A DNA stretch of 8,426 bases from Pseudomonadota bacterium (GCA_022567015.1 JADFHR010000143.1:1-8426), one strand, 5' to 3'; shown: positions 1 to 6,768, counted from the stretch's first letter. Translations and numbers: made by a program. Notes: generated by a model from the sequence alone, not told the origin.

Positions 1-984
1 TATGGCCTGGTCGTCGGCCTGAACGGCACCGGCGACACCCTCGTGGACGGGCAATTCACCAAGCAGAGCCTGAAGGCGATGCTCAACCGGCTTGGCGTCA
101 AGCCCACCGACGCCGGGCTCGATTCGAAAAACGTGGCGGCCGTGATGGTGACCGCCATGCTGCCGCCTTTCGCCCGCCAGGGCAACCGCATCGACGTCAC
201 CGTCAGTTCCCTTGGCGACGCCAAGAGCCTGCTCGGCGGCACCCTGCTGGTGACGCCGGTACTCGGCGCCGACGGCGAGGTGTACGCCGTCGCCCAGGGC
301 CAGCTGGCGGTCGGCGGGTTCGCCGCCTCGGGCGCCGCCGAAACCATCGTCAAGGGCGTCCCCACCAGCGCCCGCATCGCCAGCGGCGGCATCGTCGAGC
401 GCGAGGTCGGCTTTGAAATGGCCAACATGGAATCGGTGACCCTGAGCCTGCGCAACCCCGATTTCACCACCGCCCGGCGCATCGCCCAGGCGATCAACGC
501 CTTCCTCGGCACCGCCGCCGCGCGCCCCAGCGACCCCACCACCGTGCACGTTGAGGTGCCCGACAGCTACCGCGGCAACGTGGTCAACCTGCTCACCGAC
601 ATCGAGCAGCTGCGCGTCGAGCCGGACCAGTTGGCCCGCGTGATCATCGACGAGCAGTCGGGCATCATCGTCATGGGCGAGAACGTGCGCATCAGCACCA
701 TCGCCATCGCGCAGGGCAACCTCATCATCCGCATCACCGAGACGGAGCAGGTCTCGCAACCCGGCCCCTTCGCCAACGTCGGCGCGACCGCCACGGTGCC
801 GCGCACCGAGATCGAGATCACCGAAGGGGAAGAGCGCAGGCTGGGCGTGGTCAACGCGGGCGTCACCATCCAGGAACTGGTCAATGGCCTCAACGCCCTC
901 GGCATCGGCCCCCGCGACATGATCACCATCCTTCAGGCGGTCAAGGCGGCGGGCGCCCTGCAAGCCGAGATCCAGGTGATGTGA
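1..984 (+). CDS. flgI: Flagellar P-ring protein FlgI, 5' end outside the window
   Basis: FlgI is the secreted periplasmic subunit of the P-ring, the bushing around the flagellar rod in the peptidoglycan layer. The reading frame is open from base 1 and begins with YGLVVGLNGTGD, the conserved N-terminal block of the family. FTKQSLKAMLNRLGV follows, and the protein ends with the typical tail ILQAVKAAGALQAEIQVM. The visible part is 327 residues. Family members are usually about 365-370, so roughly 40 residues, including the Sec signal peptide, are missing to the left. A GTG at 43 is in frame but lies inside the conserved block and is not the start. The stop codon overlaps the flgJ start by one base, which points to translational coupling. 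What is seen is frame integrity and family motifs. The ring function is known from the family. Confidence 0.97.
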   Translation, partial: YGLVVGLNGTGDTLVDGQFTKQSLKAMLNRLGVKPTDAGLDSKNVAAVMVTAMLPPFARQGNRIDVTVSSLGDAKSLLGGTLLVTPVLGADGEVYAVAQGQLAVGGFAASGAAETIVKGVPTSARIASGGIVEREVGFEMANMESVTLSLRNPDFTTARRIAQAINAFLGTAAARPSDPTTVHVEVPDSYRGNVVNLLTDIEQLRVEPDQLARVIIDEQSGIIVMGENVRISTIAIAQGNLIIRITETEQVSQPGPFANVGATATVPRTEIEITEGEERRLGVVNAGVTIQELVNGLNALGIGPRDMITILQAVKAAGALQAEIQVM

Positions 985-1301
985 TGGCCGAGGGTTCCCT
1001 TACCCTGCAGGCCGAGACGGCGCTGCTCAACGCCAAAACCCTGCCGCGCGTCAGCCCCACCGGCGACATCCGGCAGGCGCGCCAAGTGGCCGAGGAGTTC
1101 GAGGCCGTCTTCCTGGGCCAGGTCCTGAAGCCCATGTTCGCCACCGTGCGCACCGACGGGCCCTTCGGCGGCGGGTTCAGCGAGGACATGTGGCGGTCCC
1201 TGCAGGTGGACGAATACGGCAAGGCCATCGCGCGGTCCGGCGGCATCGGCATCGCCGACGCCGTCCTTCGCCAGATCCTCAAAATGCAAGAAGGCAATTA
1301 G
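984..1301 (+). CDS. flgJ: Rod-binding protein FlgJ/CheL type, without muramidase domain
   Basis: This 105-residue protein matches the rod-binding domain that forms the N-terminal half of enterobacterial FlgJ. The signature is visible as EEFEAVFLGQVLKPMF, then a glycine-rich GPFGGGFSEDMW, then DEYGKAIARSGGIGIADAVL at the C-terminus. In the family this domain acts as a cap or scaffold for rod assembly in the periplasm. Enteric FlgJ is about 310 residues because it carries a fused glucosaminidase. That half is absent here, as is usual in alphaproteobacteria, so a separate lytic enzyme must open the peptidoglycan. The ATG at 984 overlaps the flgI TGA. An in-frame GTG at 981 is an alternative that adds one residue. 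The stop is two bases from the flgN start. Some annotations call this small form CheL or simply rod-binding protein. Confidence 0.9.
   Translation: MAEGSLTLQAETALLNAKTLPRVSPTGDIRQARQVAEEFEAVFLGQVLKPMFATVRTDGPFGGGFSEDMWRSLQVDEYGKAIARSGGIGIADAVLRQILKMQEGN
1288..1294 (+). promoter_or_regulatory. Ribosome binding site of flgN
   Basis: AAGAAGG lies nine bases before the ATG at 1304, inside the last codons of flgJ. It supports 1304 as the flgN start over the longer in-frame opening at 1190, which would overlap most of the conserved end of flgJ. Confidence 0.6.
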
Positions 1302-1303
1302 CC

Positions 1304-1747
1304 ATGGACACGACAAACCGAATCAACGATCTGATCGCCATCACCGGGCACCTGGTCGACCTGTTGACGCAGGAGAACGCGGCGCTGCGCGCAAAGCGGC
1401 ACGAGGACGTCGCAGCCCTGTTGGAGAAGAAGGCCAGCCTGAGCCGGGCCTATGAGAGCCGCGTCCAGGGACTGGTCGAGAAGCCGGACTCCCTGGCCCA
1501 GGTGGATCAGGCGTTGCGCCAACGGCTGCGCGGCCTGGGCGAGAAGATGCACGGGCTGATGGAAGAGAACGCGCAGTTCTTGAAGGTGGCCATCACCGTC
1601 GCCCGGCGCGTCGTGGGGTCGGTATCCGAAGCGGTCAAGTCCAGCCAGCCCGGCCCCGGCACCTATTCCGCGAACGGCACCGTGGGCACGCCCGGCAACG
1701 GCGCCGCCCCCCGCAATCTCGCCATATCCGTGGACCAGTCCCTGTAA
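1304..1747 (+). CDS. flgN: Flagellar export chaperone FlgN-like protein
   Basis: This 147-residue cytoplasmic protein is predicted to bind FlgK and FlgL and deliver them to the flagellar type III export apparatus, the known job of FlgN. The first 110 or so residues read as long amphipathic helices with many Glu, Lys, Leu and Ala, as expected of the family (for example NDLIAITGHLVDLLTQENAAL and EEKKASL-like heptads). After that comes a low-complexity Gly/Pro/Asn/Thr/Ser linker at about residues 112-137 and a short tail, NLAISVDQSL. That layout of helical body, flexible linker and short hydrophobic tail resembles FlgN of related bacteria. Primary sequence conservation in FlgN is weak, so the name rests on size, helical character and position directly before flgK and flgL. 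A generic flagellar chaperone annotation is the alternative. The start is set by an AAGAAGG site. Confidence 0.8.
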   Translation: MDTTNRINDLIAITGHLVDLLTQENAALRAKRHEDVAALLEKKASLSRAYESRVQGLVEKPDSLAQVDQALRQRLRGLGEKMHGLMEENAQFLKVAITVARRVVGSVSEAVKSSQPGPGTYSANGTVGTPGNGAAPRNLAISVDQSL

Positions 1748-1769
1748 TACCCGAGGAAACCAGACCACC

Positions 1770-3983
1770 ATGACCGGTTCCCTTACCCTTGCGCTGCGCA
1801 CCGCCCAGAGCGGCCTGCTGGTCAACCAGTCGGCCCTGAACGCGGTCGCCACCAACATCGCCAACGTCAATTCGCCGGGGTATTCCCGAAAAATCGTCAG
1901 CACCGAGAGCCGGGTCGTCAACGGCGCCGGCGCCGGCGTCCAGCTCTCCGCCCTCACCCGCCAGATCGACGAGGGGCTGCTCAAGAGCCTGCGCCTCGAG
2001 GTGAGCAGCCTGAACGCGTTGAGCGTCCAGGCCAGCTCGTTCGAGCGCATGCAGGAACTGTTCGGCAGACCCTCCGATGACACCTCCATCAGCCACGTCC
2101 TGGGGGAACTGACGAACGCCCTGGAAACCCTTGCCGTTTCCCCCGACAAGACCCTGGAGCAAAGCGAACTGGTGCGCCGGGCCACCGAGCTGGCGCTCAA
2201 GTTCCAGCTGATGAGCACGACGATCCAGGAGCTGCGCCAGCAGGCGGACCAGGGAATCGCCGATGCGGTCACCGAGGCCAACAAGCTGATCATCCGTATC
2301 GGCGACCTCAACGACAAGCTCATCCGCAATTCGGCCGTCAACCTCGACGTCACCGACCTCAGGGACCAGCGCGACATGGCCCTGGACAGCCTGGCCGAGA
2401 TCATCGATATCCGCTACTTCCGCCGCACCGACGGCGATGTGGTTGTCTTCACCTCCGCCGGCAGGACCCTGGTCGACAACGTGCCCGCCACGCTCACCCA
2501 CGCCGGCGCCAGCACCGTCGCCGCCACCACCACCCATGCCGAGGGCGACTTCGCCGGCCTTTATGTCGGTACCGCCATCCCGGGCAACGACATCACCACC
2601 GAGGTCCGCTCGGGACGGCTGAAGGGGCTGATCGATCTGCGCGACGACGTGCTGGTCAACCTGCAGAGCGAGATCGACGAACTGGCGGCCGAACTGCGGG
2701 ACGTGTTCAACCAGATTCACAACCGCGGCATGCCCTTCCCCGGCATGCAGTCGATGACCGGAACACGCATCTTCGTCGCCCCCACGACGCAGACCATGAC
2801 GCTCGACCCCGGCACCGGCGCCGACGACGTCACCATCGCCCTGTTCGACAGCAGCGGCGATCAGCAGGCGGTCACGACCCTGAACACGATCATGGTGTCG
2901 GCCAGCTTCGGCAGCGGCGCGCAGGCCAGCTTCGGCGCCTGGACGATCACCGAAGTGGCGGCCACCATCGAGGACTGGCTGCAGGCCAACGGCGCCGCCG
3001 GGGCCACCGCCACCGTGAACAGCGCCGGCAAATTCGCCATCGCCCTCAACACCCCCGCCCTCAATCTGGCGTTCCGGGACGAAACCGCCACCGCCAACGG
3101 CAGCACCGCGGCCGACGTCCGGATCGGCTTCGATTCGGGCGGCGTCGTCGGCATCGACGAAACCGTGAGCGGCTTTTCCAATTTCTTCGGACTGAACGAC
3201 TTCTTCGTCGACGGGCTGGCCGACAACATTCACGAATCGAACGTGATGGCGAGCACCTTCACCTCCACCGCGGCGACGCTCAGGTTCAACGACAGCACCG
3301 GCCTATTGACGGGCAGTCCGCTCTCCATCGCCGCCGGCAGCAGCCTGAGCACCATCGCCACCCTGATCACCAACTCGATTACCAACGTGACGGCGACCGT
3401 GGTTCCCGATGGCTCCGGGTTCCGGCTGCGCATCGCCCACGACAGCGGGGCGAGCCTGGTCATCACCCAGGACACGGGCGTACCCGACACCCTGCTCACC
3501 GATCTGGGCATGCATCCGGCCGACGTCCGCGTCGCCGCCGCCATCGCCGTGCGCAGCGACATTGTCACCGCGCCGGCAAAGATCTCGCGCGGCGCCGTGC
3601 AGTGGAACGCGGCGCTTGGCGCCGGCGGCGAATATTTCACCAGCGTCGGCGACAACACCACCGTCAAGGCCCTGGCCGAGAAGATGACCAATACCAACGC
3701 CTTCGACACCGCGGGCGGTCTGGGCAACGGCAACGCCACTTTCACCGCCCACGCGGCGGCCATCCTGTCGCGCAACGCCAGCCTGGCCAACACCAACAAG
3801 GCCGATCTCAATTTCCAGAAGTCCCTCACCGACAGCCTGCAACTCAAGTCCGACACCATCCGCGGCGTCAACCTGGACGAAGAGCTGGCCGCGCTGATCG
3901 TGTTCGCGCAGGCCTATTCCGCCGCCGCCCGGATCCTGAGCACCATCCAGAAAATGTTCGACGCCCTGGAGCGGGCGGTCTAG
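1770..3983 (+). CDS. flgK: Flagellar hook-associated protein 1 (FlgK, HAP1)
   Basis: FlgK is the first hook-filament junction protein. It is exported through the flagellar channel, so it has no signal peptide. The N-terminal D0 helix and the basal-body-rod signature are clear: TAQSGLLVNQSALNAVATN, then NVNSPGYSR at residues 32-40. The C-terminal D0 helix contains NLDEELAALIVFAQAYSAAA and ends IQKMFDALERAV, pairing with the N-terminal helix in the assembled subunit. FSNFFGLNDFFVD at residues 469-481 is a landmark I recognise from alphaproteobacterial FlgK. At 737 residues it is much longer than the roughly 550 of enteric FlgK. The extra length is a Thr/Ala/Gly/Asp-rich middle with two hook-IN-like stretches at about residues 388-437 and 504-567. 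The start has GAGGAA eleven bases upstream. The gene lies 22 bases after flgN and 13 before flgL. Confidence 0.96.
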   Translation: MTGSLTLALRTAQSGLLVNQSALNAVATNIANVNSPGYSRKIVSTESRVVNGAGAGVQLSALTRQIDEGLLKSLRLEVSSLNALSVQASSFERMQELFGRPSDDTSISHVLGELTNALETLAVSPDKTLEQSELVRRATELALKFQLMSTTIQELRQQADQGIADAVTEANKLIIRIGDLNDKLIRNSAVNLDVTDLRDQRDMALDSLAEIIDIRYFRRTDGDVVVFTSAGRTLVDNVPATLTHAGASTVAATTTHAEGDFAGLYVGTAIPGNDITTEVRSGRLKGLIDLRDDVLVNLQSEIDELAAELRDVFNQIHNRGMPFPGMQSMTGTRIFVAPTTQTMTLDPGTGADDVTIALFDSSGDQQAVTTLNTIMVSASFGSGAQASFGAWTITEVAATIEDWLQANGAAGATATVNSAGKFAIALNTPALNLAFRDETATANGSTAADVRIGFDSGGVVGIDETVSGFSNFFGLNDFFVDGLADNIHESNVMASTFTSTAATLRFNDSTGLLTGSPLSIAAGSSLSTIATLITNSITNVTATVVPDGSGFRLRIAHDSGASLVITQDTGVPDTLLTDLGMHPADVRVAAAIAVRSDIVTAPAKISRGAVQWNAALGAGGEYFTSVGDNTTVKALAEKMTNTNAFDTAGGLGNGNATFTAHAAAILSRNASLANTNKADLNFQKSLTDSLQLKSDTIRGVNLDEELAALIVFAQAYSAAARILSTIQKMFDALERAV

Positions 3984-3996
3984 GACCGGGGGCGCC

Positions 3997-5547
3997 ATGA
4001 CCCGCATTGCCAGCCTCGCCGCCAACAACCAGCTCGTCCAGTTGCTGCTGCGCACCCAGAGCCGGCTGCAGGACAGCGAGGTCCAGGTCGCCAGCGAGAA
4101 GATTTCCCAGGATTACAAGGGCATCGCCTTGGATTCCGAGCGCCTGGTCAACCTGGAAAACACCCGCAATGCCCTCAGCCGCTACGTGGACAACAACACC
4201 ATCGCCGGGGTCCGTCTGGATATCGCGGGAACCACCGTCGAAGCGCTCCGCCAGACGATCGACGACTTCCAAGGCCAGCTCTCCAGTTTCCACCAGTTCG
4301 ACGCCAAGGGCGCGGTCGAGGTCAAGGACATCCAGGACGCCGCCTTCCGGGCGCTCAAGACCATGGAGGGGTTCCTCAACACCGAGGCGGACGGCCGCTT
4401 TCTGTTCTCGGGCGCCCGCGTGACCACCCAGCCGGTCGACCTCGGGCTCGCCGATCTGGCCGCCTTCCAGGCCAAGTACGACGGCACCATGGTCGCCTAT
4501 CCGACGACGCGGGACGCCCAACTCGCGGAATTCTCGATTTCCGCAAACCTGACCGGCGACACCACGTGGCTCAACTTCGAACGGGACAACGGCGGCATCG
4601 GCCGGATCACCGCCAACGACGACTCCCTCGACAACCTGAAGGTGGGCACCACCATCACCATCAGCGGCACCGCCTCCAACAACGGCACTTACCAGATCGC
4701 CAGCGTGAACGCGGCCGGGAACTACATCACCGTGGTCACCGAAATGCTGACCACCAGGGCCAACGACACCGGCGGAGGCAACATCACCCTGACCACGGCG
4801 GCCGACGCCACGTTGGGAGTGGCCGACTTCACCGACCTGTCGTTCAATCAGGCCACCGGCGTCATCACCGCCGGCGGCGGGACCCCGTTCTCGGCGCTCA
4901 AGGCAGGCGAGATCTTCACCATCACCAACGCCACCGACTCCGGCAACAACCAGATCTTCACCATCGAGTCCGTGACCGCGACGACGATCACCATCAAGCA
5001 GAAGAAGCTGACCGACGAAGGGGCCGGCCAGACCGCCGCCGGCACCATCGCCGCCGCCTCGTACTACAAGGGGGACGAGACGATCGTCACCCACCGCATG
5101 GACACCAATCAGACATTCGACTTCGATACAACCGCCGTCGATCCCGCCTTCGAGAAGGCGATGCGGGCCATGGCCATCATCGCCCAGGGCGTCTTCGGCA
5201 CCGAGGGCGGCCTGGAGCAGAACAAGACGCGCGTCACCGACGCCCTGTATCTCCTGAACAACGCCCTGTCGCCGACAACCAGCGGCACGCCCCCGTACGG
5301 AACCGAGAAGGCCGGCAACCTCCGCCAGCTCCAGGTGGACCTCGGCTTCGATCTGCTCCTGGTGAGAGATACGAACGAACGGCACACCAAGTTCATCGCG
5401 TTCCTGGAATCGCGAATCTCCGACACCGAAAACGTCGATCTGCTGGAAGCCATCACCCGTCTTCTTGACGAATCACGGGCCCTGGAGGCCTCCTTCCAGG
5501 CCCTGGCGCGCATCCGCGAGCTCAGTCTGTCCAACTTCCTGCGCTGA
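3997..5547 (+). CDS. flgL: Flagellar hook-associated protein 3 (FlgL, HAP3) with expanded middle domain
   Basis: FlgL is the second junction protein, a flagellin homologue between FlgK and the filament, exported by the flagellar type III system. The N-terminus is a flagellin-type helical domain with no signal peptide (NNQLVQLLLRTQSRLQDSEV, then ASEKISQDYKGIALDSERLVNLENTR). The C-terminus is the matching helix, LLEAITRLLDESRALEASFQ followed by IRELSLSNFLR. At 516 residues it is much longer than the roughly 320 of enteric FlgL. The difference is a beta-rich insert of Thr, Asn, Gly and Ile at about residues 170-350, which contains two related domain copies. Such inserts are expected to project from the junction surface. 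A GGGGG run lies four bases before the ATG. The gene follows flgK by 13 bases. FlgK and FlgL in this window are probable clients of the FlgN encoded upstream. Confidence 0.94.
   Translation: MTRIASLAANNQLVQLLLRTQSRLQDSEVQVASEKISQDYKGIALDSERLVNLENTRNALSRYVDNNTIAGVRLDIAGTTVEALRQTIDDFQGQLSSFHQFDAKGAVEVKDIQDAAFRALKTMEGFLNTEADGRFLFSGARVTTQPVDLGLADLAAFQAKYDGTMVAYPTTRDAQLAEFSISANLTGDTTWLNFERDNGGIGRITANDDSLDNLKVGTTITISGTASNNGTYQIASVNAAGNYITVVTEMLTTRANDTGGGNITLTTAADATLGVADFTDLSFNQATGVITAGGGTPFSALKAGEIFTITNATDSGNNQIFTIESVTATTITIKQKKLTDEGAGQTAAGTIAAASYYKGDETIVTHRMDTNQTFDFDTTAVDPAFEKAMRAMAIIAQGVFGTEGGLEQNKTRVTDALYLLNNALSPTTSGTPPYGTEKAGNLRQLQVDLGFDLLLVRDTNERHTKFIAFLESRISDTENVDLLEAITRLLDESRALEASFQALARIRELSLSNFLR
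4570..4737 (+). repeat. Degenerate domain repeat, copy A, inside flgL
   Basis: Residues 192-247 of FlgL form the first of two related units. The shared order is LNF/LSF, then ITA, then LKxG, a TI/FTI strand, xGxAxSNNGTYQIASV, and a final ITVV strand. The match to copy B is at protein level, with gaps, and is a hand alignment rather than a computed score. Confidence 0.6.
4837..5001 (+). repeat. Degenerate domain repeat, copy B, inside flgL
   Basis: Residues 281-335 of FlgL repeat the pattern of copy A: LSFNQATGVITAGGG, then LKAGEIFTITNATDSGNNQI, FTIESVTATTITIKQ. The copies are separated by about 33 residues, suggesting an old internal duplication of a small beta domain in the surface-exposed insert. 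Confidence 0.6.
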
Positions 5548-5562
5548 TCCCTTGCGCCGGCC

Positions 5563-5597
5563 GGCGTTCCCGGGGAAACTCCGGGCCGGTGAACGCC
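5563..5597 (+). other. Strong GC-rich hairpin between flgL and the acyltransferase gene
   Basis: GGCGTTC at 5563-5569 pairs with GAACGCC at 5591-5597. The stem continues with CCGG (5570-5573) against CCGG (5586-5589) across a single bulged T at 5590, giving 11 base pairs around a 12-base loop. A 12-base perfect palindrome (CGCCGGCCGGCG, 5555-5566) overlaps the left arm and offers a competing fold. No T-run follows, so it is not a standard intrinsic terminator. It sits just before the ribosome binding site of the next gene and could stabilise the flgL mRNA end or lower read-through or translation of the next gene. Confidence 0.5.
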
Positions 5598-5602
5598 ATT
5601 GG

Positions 5603-5607
5603 GAAAG
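5603..5607 (+). promoter_or_regulatory. Ribosome binding site of the FemAB-like gene
   Basis: The GAAAGG-like purine stretch (GAAAG at 5603-5607) ends seven bases before the ATG at 5615. It favours this start over an in-frame upstream opening at 5465 that would lie within the conserved flgL C-terminus. Confidence 0.5.
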
Positions 5608-5614
5608 GCGCGAC

Positions 5615-6607
5615 ATGGGCCGGTTTTCAATCGTCGGCGCCCGGACGGACGCCTTTGCCGGGGCGCTGGCGGCGGAGGCCTTCGAAGAGCGCAACGCCCA
5701 CCCGGTCTACGGCGATTTCGCCACGGTCTATTACCCCATCGTGTTCGGGGAGTCCCTCGAGGACTGCTCGTTCCTGGTCACCGACGGCGGCGCGCCGGCC
5801 CTGTTCGTCCAATGCTCGCTCCGGGAAGGCGTTCTTTCCCATTACGGCTTTCCGGTGCGCTTCCACTTCGGCGCCGGGCTGGAGGCGGCGGACGCGCTCA
5901 GGTGCGCCCGCCTCGCCTTGGGCCATATGGACGAAACGGCCGCGGCAAAGGGCATCCGCGAAGCGCGCATCTCCGGGGGGCCGGCGGACGGGCTTCTGTC
6001 GCCGGTGGACCGGGCGTGCCTGGACCGCGCGGGGCGCCCGGAGTTGAGGATGCGGGCCGAAGCGGACCTCTCCCGGCCCGAAGAGGCCTTGCGCCGCGAC
6101 GTGCGCGACAGCTACCGGTCCCTGATCAACTGGGGCCGGCGCAACCTTCGCCTGGTCTACGTCAACGCGGAAAACCCGGACCGCAGTTTGATCGACGACT
6201 ACGCCGACTTCCACGCCCGGACCGCCGGGCGCACCGTCCACGGCGCCGCCACGTGGGCGGCCCTGTTCGGACACATCGCGGCCGGACGTGGCGAGGCGGC
6301 CATGGGATACCTGGACGGCGGCGAACTGGTCGCCAGCTCCATGGTGGTGGACGGGGACTTGACGGCCCTGTACTTCTCGGCCGTCTACGACCGCGACCGC
6401 TTCGACAAACCCATGGCCCACTGGCCCCTGTTCGACGCCATGGTGCGGGCCAAGGCGCGCGGCCGGCGGTATTTCGACCTGGGCGAATTCTTCGCCCAGG
6501 GAACCGCGGGTGAAAAGGAATACAACATCGGGTTCTTCAAGAAGGGCTTCACCTCGCGCCACGTGACGGAAGTGGTGTGGCGAATCCCCTTCCGTTCCGA
6601 GTCGTGA
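5615..6607 (+). CDS. FemAB/GNAT-fold acyltransferase-like protein, substrate unknown
   Basis: This 330-residue soluble protein has the look of the FemAB-like branch of the GNAT superfamily (BioF2-like acetyltransferase domain). Family members transfer acyl or aminoacyl groups, often onto cell-wall or surface-sugar precursors. Visible hallmarks are in the C-terminal half: DSYRSLINWGRRNLR around residues 165-179, a second acyl-CoA-fold stretch GYLDGGELVASSMVVDGD, ALYFSAVYDRDRF near 251-261, FDLGEFF near 287-293, and YNIGFFKKGF at 303-312, which is the usual closing motif. The N-terminal half is less conserved. No signal peptide or membrane helix is seen. It follows flgL by 67 bases, across a strong hairpin, on the same strand. 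The position next to filament-junction genes suggests a role in flagellar or surface-glycan acylation, but nothing in the sequence fixes the substrate. The family call is fairly secure and the role is speculative. Confidence 0.75.
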   Translation: MGRFSIVGARTDAFAGALAAEAFEERNAHPVYGDFATVYYPIVFGESLEDCSFLVTDGGAPALFVQCSLREGVLSHYGFPVRFHFGAGLEAADALRCARLALGHMDETAAAKGIREARISGGPADGLLSPVDRACLDRAGRPELRMRAEADLSRPEEALRRDVRDSYRSLINWGRRNLRLVYVNAENPDRSLIDDYADFHARTAGRTVHGAATWAALFGHIAAGRGEAAMGYLDGGELVASSMVVDGDLTALYFSAVYDRDRFDKPMAHWPLFDAMVRAKARGRRYFDLGEFFAQGTAGEKEYNIGFFKKGFTSRHVTEVVWRIPFRSES

Positions 6608-6659
6608 ACGCGGACCCCGGCGCCGGGCGGGATGCGCGCGATACCGCAAGCCCCGGAAA

Positions 6660-6689
6660 TTAAGACTTTTTTAGACAGTCTTGTATTAA
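6660..6689 (+). promoter_or_regulatory. Candidate sigma70-like promoter for the radical SAM gene
   Basis: TTAAGA (6660-6665) and TATTAA (6684-6689) are 18 bases apart and lie in the only clearly AT-rich patch of the window. Transcription would begin near 6696, giving a leader of about 70 bases before the ATG at 6769. No sigma54 -24/-12 or flagellar sigma28 pattern was found here, which suggests that this gene is not under direct flagellar promoter control. Confidence 0.4.
6662..6682. repeat. Inverted repeat AAGACT-N9-AGTCTT inside the candidate promoter
   Basis: The six-base arms at 6662-6667 and 6677-6682 are perfect and flank a loop with a run of T. The repeat lies between the proposed -35 and -10 elements. 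It could be a regulator site. The T-run lies within the loop rather than after the stem, so a terminator for the preceding gene is less likely. Confidence 0.35.
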
Positions 6690-6701
6690 TCTCAACCACA
6701 T

Positions 6702-6718
6702 CTTACGTACACCGTAAG
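6702..6718. promoter_or_regulatory. Operator-like palindrome CTTACG-N5-CGTAAG
   Basis: Perfect six-base arms at 6702-6707 and 6713-6718 surround TACAC. The 17-base site begins about 12 bases after the proposed -10 box, so it would cover the early transcribed region, a common position for a repressor operator. The right arm runs into TAAGG, which could serve as a Shine-Dalgarno for the alternative start at 6730. I do not recognise the cognate regulator family. Confidence 0.4.
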
Positions 6719-6752
6719 GCGTCGGCCCGATGGTGCCCTGCCACCGGAATGT

Positions 6753-6757
6753 GGGAG
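6753..6757 (+). promoter_or_regulatory. Ribosome binding site favouring the 6769 start
   Basis: GGGAG lies eleven bases before ATG 6769, and a second purine stretch, GTGAGA, follows it. The in-frame ATG at 6730 would add 13 residues (MVPCHRNVGVREN) that do not resemble the family N-terminus. Confidence 0.45.
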
Positions 6758-6768
6758 TCCGTGAGAAT

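Noticed and set aside
1635..3233. 532-codon open frame on the - strand opposite flgK
   Set aside because: It is a shadow of flgK caused by high GC content. It is rich in Gly, Asp and Val in the way of reversed GC-rich coding, has no family motif, and the + strand frame carries clear FlgK signatures.
3868..5385. 505-codon open frame on the - strand opposite flgL
   Set aside because: It has low-complexity Gly/Val/Asp composition and no recognisable domain, and lies opposite a gene with intact flagellin-type ends.
4566..5468. 300-codon + strand frame inside flgL rich in His and Arg
   Set aside because: It is a frame-shifted reading of the Thr/Asn/Ile-rich FlgL insert. The His runs come from repeated ACCATCACC-type codons.
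5465..5614. Upstream extension of the FemAB-like gene by 50 codons
   Set aside because: It would overlap the conserved flgL C-terminus and reads as Pro/Arg/Ser-rich nonsense. A purine-rich ribosome binding site precedes the ATG at 5615.
6616..6672. Possible terminator after the FemAB-like gene (CCCGGCGCCGGG palindrome followed later by a T-run)
   Set aside because: The T-run at 6667-6672 is about 40 bases beyond the palindrome and lies in the loop of another inverted repeat, so the standard layout is not met.
6730..6768. Upstream ATG of the radical SAM gene adding 13 residues
   Set aside because: The extra residues do not resemble the family start, and the 6769 ATG has a better purine-rich context. 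A TAAGG ten bases before 6730 leaves some doubt.
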